Positions 16,713 to 24,344 of a stretch of 43,544 nucleotides of DNA are shown in pieces. This stretch comes from Arthrobacter rhizophilus (GTDB lineage: Bacteria; Actinomycetota; Actinomycetes; Actinomycetales; Micrococcaceae), in assembly GCF_026241105.1 (NCBI RefSeq), contig NZ_JAPFFT010000029.1, forward strand, positions 1 through 43,544, written 5' to 3'. Below the pieces are notes generated by a model. It saw nothing but the letters and a program-made list of their open reading frames with translations, did not search any database and had not been told where the DNA came from. Position 1 is the first letter of the stretch. Every line of letters begins with the position of its first letter. The translations under genes and the position numbers were made by a program.

Positions 16713-17336
16713 TCAGGCGCTCCGGGCCGTTTTGGCGTCCCGTTCCTTGAGTCGCTGACGGTATGCCCGCGTGTTCGCAGCGTTTCCGCAGCTAGCCACC
16801 TCGTGCCAAAGCCGGCTGCAGTTTTTCGAACGGTCGAAGAATGCGATGTCGCATTCCGGGTTGGCGCAAAGCTTAAGGCGCCGAAGAGTTCCCTCGTACG
16901 ACGCCTTGACCAATTGCACCAGCAGATATGACCGAAGGAGGTCCAGACCGCCCCCAGTGGCGTGCAGCCGGACTTGCCCGGACTCGACACTTACTGCTGT
17001 CGCTGAACTCATGATGGCGTGGTGAACCGAGCCAGGATCCGAGGCGGCCGACAACGCCATCCTGAATTCGGAGCGCAGAACCCTAAGCTGTTCTCGTTCG
17101 GCGTCTCTCACGATCACGTTCTTTGGCGGCGCGAGGGAGTCAACCGACCGCAGCTGGTTGAGCGAGTCATCCAGCCACCGCTGACTGGTGCTGATCTCGC
17201 CCAGGAGATCGACGGCATAGTCGCGAGCCTTCGACGTCGTATTTAAGAGGTCCTGAACGAAGGCCAACCCAGCTGGGGCCACGTCTACACCAAACCTACG
17301 AGAGGCTGGCCAATGATGCTCAGCGGGCGCAGACAC
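16713..17336 (-). CDS. CGNR zinc-finger (ABATE-domain) regulator
   Basis: A 207-residue protein with an N-terminal ABATE-type helical domain (about 15-145) and a C-terminal CGNR zinc finger. The finger ligands seen are C157, C162, H178 (in LWHEVAS) and C183; the motif reads C-A-N-P-E-C, then FFDRSKNCSRLWH, then SCGNAANTRAYRQR. The name-giving Arg of CGNR is Ala here. Such proteins are presumed DNA-binding regulators of stress or catabolic genes in actinobacteria. It stands alone between gene remnants, with a 39-bp dyad 23 bases before its start. About 270 bases downstream of it hold nothing recognised. Confidence 0.87.
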   Translation of the reverse strand: MSAPAEHHWPASRRFGVDVAPAGLAFVQDLLNTTSKARDYAVDLLGEISTSQRWLDDSLNQLRSVDSLAPPKNVIVRDAEREQLRVLRSEFRMALSAASDPGSVHHAIMSSATAVSVESGQVRLHATGGGLDLLRSYLLVQLVKASYEGTLRRLKLCANPECDIAFFDRSKNCSRLWHEVASCGNAANTRAYRQRLKERDAKTARSA

Positions 17337-17358
17337 GCGCTTCTCCTTACACTGGTAT

Positions 17359-17397
17359 TGAGGCGGTCTTCTCGATCCTATCGGGAAGACCGCCTCA
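17359..17397. repeat. 39-bp near-perfect dyad hairpin
   Basis: Eighteen base pairs close on a 3-base loop (CCT, 17377-17379): arms 17359-17376 and 17380-17397, all Watson-Crick except one G-T at 17372/17384. There is no T run on either side. It lies 23 bases upstream of the CGNR start. It may be an operator, a terminator without a U tract, or the end of a lost element. Confidence 0.85.
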
Positions 17398-17445
17398 TGC
17401 TGCGTTTACAGCGAACCCGACCTTCCATCAGCGACCAACGCGTCC

Positions 17446-17766
17446 AGCCGGACATCCGTCGAACAGCTCGACGAGCTGCTCGCCCAAGGCACGGTCCTCC
17501 TGCATCCGCCCCTCTTCTTCAACGAGGAACTCAAGATCTACGGCATGACCGTTGGCATCGATCCGCGGAACGGCGTGTTCTGGCCCATCGAGTACAAGTC
17601 ACACAAGGACGTCCTGCCCTCCGACGAACTCGAGCTCGCCTTCTACTGGGTGACTGGCTGGACCTCGCCCCCCGGAAGGCACAACCCAGGCCTGGCCGAC
17701 CACACCTCGGGGCACCCGGTCCTGGCCGGCACGTGTACGCGGCCGGCCAGTCTGCGATGTGATCAT
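17446..17766 (+). pseudogene. Fragment of a RecB-like (TM0106-type) nuclease
   Basis: The plus frame reads SVEQLDELLAQGTVLLHPPL, LKIYGMTVGIDPRNG and WPIEYKSHKDVLPSDELELA-FYW. The pattern V-F-x-P-I-E-Y-K-S-H with D-E-L-E-L-A-F-Y-W recalls the PD-(D/E)XK core of TM0106-type RecB-like nucleases. After FYW the frame departs from the family, while a shifted frame continues more plausibly (DWLDLAPRKAQPRPGR). No start, no N-terminal half and no HRDC or helicase-like C-terminal part are present. It is a decayed fragment; the family call is from motif memory only. Confidence 0.5.
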
Positions 17767-17786
17767 GCCACACCGCGGGTGGGTTA

Positions 17787-17936
17787 CTAGCGGACCGCGA
17801 CCTCCAGGACCTGGAAGTCGTCGGCGGAGTGCCGGCCCTCCAGGATCTGGTACGTTCCCGGCTCAAATTTCCAGCCGGCGTCGTAGTGGGCGAAGGCCCG
17901 GGCAGGGATACGGACCTGCAGAACCCAAGTTCCGCG
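17787..17936 (-). pseudogene. 3' remnant of a GH3 beta-glucosidase (FnIII-like domain)
   Basis: A 49-codon minus-strand frame ending in a stop at 17787 reads VRIPARAFAHYD, then FEPGTYQILEGRHSADDFQV and LEVAVR. This is the fibronectin-III-like C-terminal domain pattern of family 3 glycosidases (parallel to a V-x-V-P-A-R-A-F then G-x-Y-x-I-L-x-G-R-S-A-x-D core). A stop in frame at 17937-17939 cuts it off upstream, and no catalytic domain follows. It is the tail of a deleted beta-glucosidase gene. Confidence 0.65.
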
Positions 17937-18022
17937 TTAGTGGCGTCATCCATTCCAAGGTGTCATGACACCGCGTAGACTTGATCGTGAATCCAGAACA
18001 CGCTTAGAGGCAGGAGCGCACC

Positions 18023-18394
18023 ATGTCGGCAGGCACGCCACGGCACACGATCCGGGTCAGCAACGAACTGTGGAACGAAGCCCACCGCAAAGCCGTGCGG
18101 GAAGGAACGTCCGTGTCCGAACTCATCCGTACCCGGCTCCACGAGTACGTCACAGCCCCGGTCGCTCACCCGCACACCATCGCCGATTCCCTCGTGTACC
18201 TGGTCCCGCACGCGTTTAACGACCTGCACGGCCCAGCCGCCGGAACCGTGGAGCTCCCCCTGCACTTGGACTGGGGACCGGAAAGAAGCTACACCGTGGA
18301 TGACGACGGCAGCTGCTCGGTGCTGTACCAACTCACCCTGCAGAATTCCGGATCCATCGAGGAAATCTGCCGCATCGTCCACCGGCACGGCTGA
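18023..18394 (+). CDS. Small protein with N-terminal ribbon-helix-helix motif
   Basis: A 123-residue protein. The first ~48 residues (TIRVSNELWNEAHRKA, then VSELIRTRLHEYV) look like a ribbon-helix-helix DNA-binding or antitoxin-type domain. The rest (VELPLHLDWGPERSY, LYQLTLQNSGSIEEICRIV) is not a family I know. An AGGAG site lies six bases before ATG 18023. No toxin gene is adjacent, and the flanking sequence is gene debris on both sides. It may be a mobile-element or plasmid-type accessory protein, or an orphan antitoxin. Coding character is good throughout. Confidence 0.72.
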   Translation: MSAGTPRHTIRVSNELWNEAHRKAVREGTSVSELIRTRLHEYVTAPVAHPHTIADSLVYLVPHAFNDLHGPAAGTVELPLHLDWGPERSYTVDDDGSCSVLYQLTLQNSGSIEEICRIVHRHG

Positions 18395-18497
18395 CGGCCC
18401 TGTGGCCGACCATGATCCTTCCGGCACGGTGCCGGCAGCTCTGGGAAGCCGCCTTCCCCCAGCTCCCCGCGACCTGCGAAGCGAAGGAGCACCCATC

Positions 18498-18593
18498 ATG
18501 GACGACACTCAGCGCGTAGCAGCCAAGATCGCGCTTGCCGTCCTGGCAGCTGATGGCTTCCTCCTCGCCGGCGGCCAGGCCCTGATCGAACAC
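18498..18593 (+). pseudogene. 5' fragment of an AbiEii-type nucleotidyltransferase
   Basis: ATG 18498 follows GAAGGAG by eight bases and starts MDDTQRVAAKIALAVL, then FLLAGGQALIEHG. The L-A-G-G-x-A-L-x-x-H-G segment is the N-terminal nucleotide-binding part of AbiEii / DUF1814-type nucleotidyltransferases. The expected D-x-D motif would follow, but at about 18594 the sequence changes abruptly to membrane-protein coding in another frame. The gene is truncated, with a good start region left intact. Confidence 0.6.
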
Positions 18594-18786
18594 GGCAGCG
18601 GTGGCCACAGGTTCGGCGATCTTCATGAGCTCCACCGCCCTAAGCTCGGCGATGGGCGGGCTCGCCGGTGGGCTCGGAGTAGCCACTATCGGACTCCCTC
18701 TCGTGTTCATCGTGCCGGCTGTGTTTGCCGTCATCGCTGCCGTCGGACTGGCGTGGATGTCCAGTCTCAGCGGGCACGGTCTCTAA
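18594..18786 (+). pseudogene. 3' fragment of a membrane transporter (MFS-like)
   Basis: From 18594 the plus frame reads AAVATGSAIFMSSTALSS, then GGLAGGLGVATIGLPL and two hydrophobic stretches, ending in a TAA at 18784-18786. It looks like the last two helices of a major facilitator transporter. It lacks everything upstream and joins directly to the AbiEii-type fragment, so a deletion or recombination fused two unrelated gene ends here. It stops one base before the convergent oxidoreductase stop region at 18787. Confidence 0.55.
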
Positions 18787-19800
18787 CTATCGGGCGGTGA
18801 ATTCAATCAGTTGCTTCTCGCCCGTTCTGCCGGCTTCCAGGATCGAGAGGCTGACAGACAACGCGTTTGCGGCGTCCACGCCGTCGACAACTGGCTGAGC
18901 CCCCTCGCGCACTGCTGATCGGAAGCGTTCGAGCGTGATGTCGTACGTGTGGCGACGGTCGGTAACTGGAATCTCTCTCGTGCCGGCGTGATCCGTGAGT
19001 ACGATCGAGCCTTTCGGCTCGGGAGTCATGACGTCATGCCCAAGGATGCTGCCTTGGTCACCGTTGATCTGGATGAAAGACGGTGTGAAAGGCAACGTGA
19101 ATGAGTCTTGGAAGTCGACCAAAATGTCAGGGTCGTATCGGATGGACGCGCTGGAAGCGTCGTCCACACCCGAAGACCAATCACTTTGCGACAAGGTGAG
19201 GGCAGCCACGTCGAGCGGGCGAGTGCCCAGTAGCGGATTGACGACTGACGCGTTGTGACAGGACAAATCCATGACGACGCCGGCGCCCGGGGACTTTTCA
19301 AGCCGCCACCCGCGAAGGCGTTCGGGGAGGAGAGTCGAATGCCGGACATTAACGCTCAACGGTCGCCCAATGCCGCCTGAAACGACGAGCGCACGAATAG
19401 TCTGATGGGTTCCTGCAGCCGGGAGATGGTGGTTGACCGCCAGCACCACGTTGTGGGCACGACAGGCCTCCACCATGGCCTGTGCCTCTTCGAGCGTCGT
19501 TGCGACGGGTTTCTCACAAAGGACATGCTTGCCCGCGCTGGCCGCGGCGATTGTTTGTCGGCTGTGATGCTGGTTTCGGCTGGAAATGTAGACGGCATCG
19601 ATGGAAGCATCCGCCAGGAGCGCGTCAAGGCTCTCATGATTCATTCCGATGCGGTTGCGTTCCGCGTATGTCTTGGCATGATTGGTGTCCCCGCTGACGA
19701 CGCTGGCCACCACATCGCCGACACGGCGAATTGCGGGGATCATTCGAGTGGCAGCTATGTCACTGGCACCCACAAGCCCCCAAATCAGTCGTTTGGTCAT
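18787..19800 (-). CDS. Gfo/Idh/MocA-family oxidoreductase
   Basis: A 337-residue NAD(P)-dependent sugar or polyol dehydrogenase. The N-terminal Rossmann fold has WGLVGASDIAATRMI (G-x-x-G-x-x-A) and the family's hinge motif HVLCEKPVATTLEEA, with Lys of E-K-P as the usual catalytic residue; the C-terminal alpha/beta domain has MDLSCHNASVVNPLLG. Start ATG 19800 forms TAATG with the stop of the small membrane protein gene, so translation is probably coupled. It is the last gene of the minus-strand operon starting at 22856. The family includes inositol 2-dehydrogenase and glucose-fructose oxidoreductase. The substrate cannot be read from sequence. Confidence 0.9.
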   Translation of the reverse strand: MTKRLIWGLVGASDIAATRMIPAIRRVGDVVASVVSGDTNHAKTYAERNRIGMNHESLDALLADASIDAVYISSRNQHHSRQTIAAASAGKHVLCEKPVATTLEEAQAMVEACRAHNVVLAVNHHLPAAGTHQTIRALVVSGGIGRPLSVNVRHSTLLPERLRGWRLEKSPGAGVVMDLSCHNASVVNPLLGTRPLDVAALTLSQSDWSSGVDDASSASIRYDPDILVDFQDSFTLPFTPSFIQINGDQGSILGHDVMTPEPKGSIVLTDHAGTREIPVTDRRHTYDITLERFRSAVREGAQPVVDGVDAANALSVSLSILEAGRTGEKQLIEFTAR

Positions 19801-20006
19801 TATCCTGCCTGCTTTTCGTGCCCAAGGGCCGGGATTGCCGGTCGAACTTCTGCCGCGTAGGACATCCAGGCTGCCGATAGTCCCCCGGCACCGATCATGA
19901 GCATCATCAGGCCGAGGGCTAGCAAGAGTGTCCCTGAGGCGATGATGCTCAGAACGGCCCCGACGACAGCAGTGGCCAACATAAGACAAGAAAAATAGCG
20001 AAACAC
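19800..20006 (-). CDS. Small two-helix membrane protein
   Basis: A 68-residue product with two hydrophobic helices (about residues 5-25 and 27-50: LATAVVGAVLSIIASG, LLLALGLMMLMIGAGG) and a short charged tail ending HEKQAG. The start is GTG 20006, chosen because GAGGAG lies seven bases upstream. Its TAA stop overlaps the oxidoreductase ATG by one base. It resembles no enzyme. It may be a membrane partner or a regulator of uptake for the operon. The frame continues upstream of the GTG but without a better start. Confidence 0.65.
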   Translation of the reverse strand: MFRYFSCLMLATAVVGAVLSIIASGTLLLALGLMMLMIGAGGLSAAWMSYAAEVRPAIPALGHEKQAG

Positions 20007-20109
20007 AGGCTTGCTCCTCAGGAACTCTGACAAGACGGATCCGGATCGGTCAGATGCCGAAGCCTGCCGATGGCCGTCCCAAGCGACAACCATCGACAGG
20101 TAGTGGGGA

Positions 20110-21603
20110 CTAGTTGGAGGGGAAGTTGTAGGAGGCGCCGGAGGCATGGGTGGGTTCGGGCCAGCGGGAGGTGATGACCTTGCCGCGGGTGTAGAAGGAG
20201 ACGCCTTCGGGTCCGTAGATGTGCTTGTCCCCGAAGAGCGAGGCCTTCCATCCGCCGAAGGAGTGGTAAGCCACCGGTACCGGCAAGGGGACGTTGATGC
20301 CAACCATGCCCACGGTGACGGAGCGCTGGAACTTGCGGGCGTTCGCTCCGGAGGAGGTGAAGATGGCGGTGCCGTTGCCGTAGGGGTTGGAGTTGATGAG
20401 CTTGATGCCTTCGTCCAAGTCTTCCACCCGGACGACGACGAGGACGGGTCCGAAGATTTCCTCGGTGTAGGCGGTCATTTCGGTCTTGACGTGGTCGATC
20501 ACGGTGGGGCCGACCCAGAAGCCTTCTTCGTGGCCGGGAACCACGAGGTCGCGGCCGTCCACGACCATCGCCGCGCCGGCGGCTTGGGCTTCGGTGACGA
20601 TCCGTACGATGCGTTCCTTGGAGGCCGGGGTGATGACCGGGCCCATTTCGGCGTCGGGCTCGGTGCCGTTCTTGACCTTCACGGCGAGGGCGCGTTCTTC
20701 GACTTTCTTGACCAGCAGGTCGGCGGCATCGCCGACGGCGACCGCGACCGAGATGGCCATGCACCGCTCGCCGGCGGAACCGAAGGCGGCGGCGGCCAGG
20801 TGGTCGGCGGCGTTGTCGAGGTCGGCGTCGGGCATGATGATCGCGTGGTTCTTCGCCCCGCCGAGGGCCTGGACCCGCTTGCCGTGGGCCGTCGCGGTTT
20901 CGTGGACGTACTTCGCGATCGGGGTGGAGCCGACGAAGGAGATGCCGTCCACGTCCGGGTGGGTGAGGAGGCCGTCGACGGTTTCCTTGTCACCGTGCAG
21001 GACCTGGAACACGCCGTCGGGCAGGCCGGCCTGTTTCCAGAGCTTCGCGAGGAGCATGGAGGCGGAGGGGTCCCGTTCGGAGGGCTTGAGGATGAACGCG
21101 TTGCCCGTGGCGATCGCCATCGGCGCCATCCACAGGGGCACCATGACCGGGAAGTTGAACGGGGTGATGCCGGCGACGACGCCGAGGGGCTCGCGGAAGG
21201 AGAACACGTCGATGCCGGTTGAGACCTGGTCCGAGTAGTCGCCCTTGAGCAGCTGCGGGATGCCGCAAGCGAATTCGATGACTTCCAGGCCCCGGCCGAT
21301 CTCGCCCTTCGCGTCGGAGATGACCTTGCCGTGCTCGGCCGTGATCAGGGCCGCGAGTTCGTCCACGTGGGAGGCGACCAGTTCGCGGAACTTGAACAGG
21401 ACCGCGGTGCGCTTGGCCAGGGAGAAATCGCCCCACTTTTCGGCCGCGGCCTTCGCCGCGGCAACAGTGGCGTCCAGGTCGGCGCGGTTCGCCAGGCGCA
21501 GCGTTGCCGAGACGGCACCGGTGGCCGGGTTGTAGACCGGCTGGCTGCGGTCGCCGGAGCCGGCGGTTTCAACACCGTTGATGAAATGCTTGATGGTGGT
21601 CAT
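20110..21603 (-). CDS. mmsA: CoA-acylating (methyl)malonate-semialdehyde dehydrogenase
   Basis: A 497-residue aldehyde dehydrogenase-fold enzyme that converts methylmalonate or malonate semialdehyde to propionyl-CoA or acetyl-CoA plus CO2, using NAD and CoA. The catalytic Cys281 is in GSAGERCMAIS, the NAD lysine is K173 (ILKPSERDP), and LGGAKNH shows the Asn that replaces the general-base Glu of ordinary ALDHs, a mark of the MMSDH group (IolA/MmsA). AAGGA lies six bases before ATG 21603. It is the second gene after the alcohol dehydrogenase. Its codon use is strikingly more G+C-rich than its neighbours, suggesting high expression or a different origin. Confidence 0.95.
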   Translation of the reverse strand: MTTIKHFINGVETAGSGDRSQPVYNPATGAVSATLRLANRADLDATVAAAKAAAEKWGDFSLAKRTAVLFKFRELVASHVDELAALITAEHGKVISDAKGEIGRGLEVIEFACGIPQLLKGDYSDQVSTGIDVFSFREPLGVVAGITPFNFPVMVPLWMAPMAIATGNAFILKPSERDPSASMLLAKLWKQAGLPDGVFQVLHGDKETVDGLLTHPDVDGISFVGSTPIAKYVHETATAHGKRVQALGGAKNHAIIMPDADLDNAADHLAAAAFGSAGERCMAISVAVAVGDAADLLVKKVEERALAVKVKNGTEPDAEMGPVITPASKERIVRIVTEAQAAGAAMVVDGRDLVVPGHEEGFWVGPTVIDHVKTEMTAYTEEIFGPVLVVVRVEDLDEGIKLINSNPYGNGTAIFTSSGANARKFQRSVTVGMVGINVPLPVPVAYHSFGGWKASLFGDKHIYGPEGVSFYTRGKVITSRWPEPTHASGASYNFPSN

Positions 21604-21695
21604 GGTGGATCCTTTTCAGAGTCTTCAGATGAGGAGAGGCCGTACCGGGTGTTCGCCCCGGCAGACAGTCGTTCGTCCGGTCGTTTTGGAGGAAG

Positions 21696-22856
21696 TTACG
21701 CGTAGATTTCCTTGTAGATGGCTTGGATCTGCTCAGCGTCCGGAACGAGAGGATTGTTGCCCGGGGAACCGGAAGCGAGCGCCTGCTCGGCCATGAGCGG
21801 TATCTTTTCCTCCCAGGCTGCGCGGTCGATGCCGAAGGCTTCGGGTGTTGGGACCTTGAGGTCGCGGTTGAGGGCGTGCAATTCAGCCACCAGAGATTCG
21901 GTGGCATATTGGTCCGAGCTGCTTGAACTCACAATTCCAAGCGCCCTGGCGCAGTCTGCGTATCTTGGCGCGGCAGCAGAGACCGAGAATTCCGTGACAG
22001 TCGGAAACAACATTGCGTTGGCCAGACCGTGGGCAACATGGAAGTGGGCACCAATCGGCCGACTCATTCCATGAACAAGGGCCACGCTGGAGTTGGAAAA
22101 GGCGATTCCTGCCTGTGTGGAAGCCAGCATCATCGCTTCCCTGGCTTTCGCGTTTGATCCGTCAGCGTAGACGAGCCTAAGGTTTGGGCCGATAGCCCGA
22201 ATGGCAGACAAAGCAAAGGCATCCGAAAATGAGTTGCCTTTCCGACTGACGTAGGCCTCGATCGCGTGGGTCAAGGCGTCGATCCCGGTATCTGCGGTCA
22301 GCCTCGGCGGCATTGAGAGCGTGAGCTCATAGTCAATGACTGCCGCCACTGGAAGGAACGAGATCCCTGCGCAAAGCATCTTCTCGTGGGTCTCAGAGTC
22401 GCTGATGATTGAGAACTGAGTAGCTTCCGAGCCACTGCCCGCGGTTGTGGGAATTGCAACGACTCGAACGGAAGGTCCGTTGTTGTTCCGGGGCGCCTTG
22501 AAATCCCGCATTTGGCCGCCTTGGCGACTGAGCAGTCCCAGGGCCTTTGCGGTGTCAATCGCGCTTCCACCACCAAGACCAATGATGATGTCAGCCTCAT
22601 GGTCCTGCACGGCTGCGACGCCCTCACTCAGGGAAGCAGTCGTAGGATCGGGGACGACGCCTGAGAAGACCGCAGCCTCAAAACCGCTCCGCTGGATCGA
22701 GTTCATGATGGAATCAACGCTGCCTGTAGTCAGCATGAACGAATCCGTGACGATGAGGGGCCGGGTTGCGCCCAGTTCCTCAAGCAGGGTGCCCACCTGA
22801 TTTACGGCACCCCTTCCGACCTTCATGACTCGGGGAAGAGCGATGTTTGCAACCAT
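21696..22856 (-). CDS. Iron-containing alcohol dehydrogenase
   Basis: A 386-residue group III dehydrogenase. The NAD motif GLGGGSAIDTAKALGL lies near residue 100, and the metal ligands appear as Asp and His in GIDALTHAIEAYV and two His in HGMSRPIGAHFHVAHG. Start ATG 22856 is chosen over 22982 because AAAGGTG lies just upstream and the family N-terminus begins at LPRVMKVGRG. It is first in the operon with mmsA, and divergent from a LysR gene. A likely step is oxidation of a 3-hydroxyacid or omega-hydroxy compound to the semialdehyde used by MmsA; that is inference. Confidence 0.92.
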   Translation of the reverse strand: MVANIALPRVMKVGRGAVNQVGTLLEELGATRPLIVTDSFMLTTGSVDSIMNSIQRSGFEAAVFSGVVPDPTTASLSEGVAAVQDHEADIIIGLGGGSAIDTAKALGLLSRQGGQMRDFKAPRNNNGPSVRVVAIPTTAGSGSEATQFSIISDSETHEKMLCAGISFLPVAAVIDYELTLSMPPRLTADTGIDALTHAIEAYVSRKGNSFSDAFALSAIRAIGPNLRLVYADGSNAKAREAMMLASTQAGIAFSNSSVALVHGMSRPIGAHFHVAHGLANAMLFPTVTEFSVSAAAPRYADCARALGIVSSSSSDQYATESLVAELHALNRDLKVPTPEAFGIDRAAWEEKIPLMAEQALASGSPGNNPLVPDAEQIQAIYKEIYA

Positions 22857-22976
22857 GGAACACCTTTGTTTCTGACCGCCTGTGCATCTACGCATCCGAG
22901 GCGGTTCCGTGTAAATATCCGGTTCAAGTCTCAATGCGTTCCGAGTCCGAATCAATGACCAAACATGCCCTCCGAT

Positions 22977-22990
22977 GTGCATATTTGCAC
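22977..22990. promoter_or_regulatory. Dyad in LysR/alcohol dehydrogenase divergent promoter
   Basis: GTGCA (22977-22981) and TGCAC (22986-22990) are a perfect 5-4-5 dyad, 15 bases before the LysR start and about 120 bases before the divergent alcohol dehydrogenase start. LysR autoregulatory sites often lie in this position. Inferred. Confidence 0.45.
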
Positions 22991-23004
22991 GATAGGCTAA
23001 GGGG

Positions 23005-23898
23005 GTGATTTCTGCGGATGATCTACGTTTCTTTCTTGAGGTTGCACGGACCGGGAAGCTGGTAGCCGCTGCTCGAGGCCTCGGGGTGGATCACACCACC
23101 GTGGGACGGCGAATTTCCCACCTTGAGCGAGCCACGGCTTCCCGGCTTTTCGTACGATCGACTGGTGGCTGGACGCTCACCGAGGCAGGTCAGCGGCTAG
23201 CTATTCATGCTGAGGCTGTCGAATCGTCGCTCTTGGCGGCCGCGGAAGAGCTGGGATCCGAGCCAGGCCGGTTGTCGGGAACCGTCCGTATCGCGACCCC
23301 GGATGGATTCGGAGCCTTCGTCCTGAGTCCCGGGCTTGGAGGCCTGAGAAGAAAACATCCCGATCTTGCCATCGAGATCGTCACGGCGACGCGTTTGAAC
23401 CTCCTTGCCACGAAGGAATTCGACGTTGGCATTTCATTGGCCGAACCCACCATTCGCGGTGTCGAGGCCACGGCGCTGGCAACCTATCCGCTGGGCCTCT
23501 ATGCCGCCCCACAGTATCTGGAAAGCAGCGCGACCATCGCAGCCGTGGATGACTTGCAAGACCATTCGGTCATCGGCTACGTGGATTCACTTCTGGACAT
23601 CCCTGACTTGCGCTTCCTGGACACGGCTCTGCCTGGAGTCCGACCCGCAATACAGACAAACAACATCACGGGGCAGTGGATGGCCACGGTTGCCGGTCTT
23701 GGAGTGGCAGTTCTTCCGTTGTTCATCGGCGAATCCGATCGACGCCTCGTGCGGATTCTTGCCGACACGGTTCACCTCCGCAGGAAGTACTGGCTCGCGG
23801 TTCCTCGCGAACTTCAGCGTCTGGCGCGAACAAAAGCCGTCCATAACGCGCTCTTTGACCTCGCGGCCTCCCACCCCTACCTGGAGCCAATAGGTTAG
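23005..23898 (+). CDS. LysR-family transcriptional regulator
   Basis: A 297-residue regulator. The N-terminal helix-turn-helix (about 5-62) reads FFLEVARTGKLVAAARGLGV, DHTTVGRRISHLE and LFVRSTGGWTLTEAG. The H-T-T-V-G-R-R-I form is the subgroup common near alcohol and aldehyde dehydrogenase genes. The effector domain fills about 90-290. The GTG start has AAGGGGG directly before it, unusually close, so a short-leader or leaderless start is possible. It is divergent from the alcohol dehydrogenase-mmsA operon and is its likely regulator, with a dyad between the two. Confidence 0.92.
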   Translation: MISADDLRFFLEVARTGKLVAAARGLGVDHTTVGRRISHLERATASRLFVRSTGGWTLTEAGQRLAIHAEAVESSLLAAAEELGSEPGRLSGTVRIATPDGFGAFVLSPGLGGLRRKHPDLAIEIVTATRLNLLATKEFDVGISLAEPTIRGVEATALATYPLGLYAAPQYLESSATIAAVDDLQDHSVIGYVDSLLDIPDLRFLDTALPGVRPAIQTNNITGQWMATVAGLGVAVLPLFIGESDRRLVRILADTVHLRRKYWLAVPRELQRLARTKAVHNALFDLAASHPYLEPIG

Positions 23899-24068
23899 GC
23901 AGATCAATGCAGCCCTTGCATCAAAGGAACGATTTGCCTTAACGGCCGGTCCGGTCTCCGCGCTCTGTAACACGCCAGCAATCCTGTGGATCGATACACG
24001 ATACAAAGACATCATAGGTTGGACTAGTGGCCGTCCTTGTGCTCGGCCAGTCAATGAAGGGTGGACCG

Positions 24069-24344
24069 GTGCGCACAATCACTTTCCAAGTCCGGATGTG
24101 GTCCGTGGCCTCACGCGTGGCAGTCGCCTTAGCATTCTGGTTGGGTTCCGCGGCGTGCCTTCTCGGGGCCGTTCTTTTTTGGGCGACGTTCAGTCCGTCC
24201 TACACCGACGTTGCCACCATGTTCGCTATCGGAGTCGTAGCCATTGTTGGTTTGTTCCTGCTAGCAGCAGGAACGGCTTGTCTCGGTCCAGGGATACGGC
24301 GTCGTTCCGAACTGGCCGATGATATTGGTCGGCTCGTACCGTGA
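24069..24344 (+). CDS. Small membrane protein of unknown function
   Basis: About 91 residues with two hydrophobic helices: VALAFWLGSAACLLGAVLFW, then MFAIGVVAIVGLFLLAAGT, and a basic C-terminal end (GIRRRSELADD). GTG 24069 is preferred because GAAGGG lies seven bases upstream; GTG 24027 and ATG 24054 are in-frame alternatives. The last ~118 bases overlap the minus-strand hypothetical gene at 24226, so one of the two ends may be wrong. No function is recognised. Confidence 0.5.
   Translation: MRTITFQVRMWSVASRVAVALAFWLGSAACLLGAVLFWATFSPSYTDVATMFAIGVVAIVGLFLLAAGTACLGPGIRRRSELADDIGRLVP

Noticed and set aside
20146..21222. Long plus-strand open frame opposite mmsA
   Set aside because: It is the mirror of a very G+C-rich gene; its composition is Gly/Val/Asp-rich with no family motif and no ribosome site.
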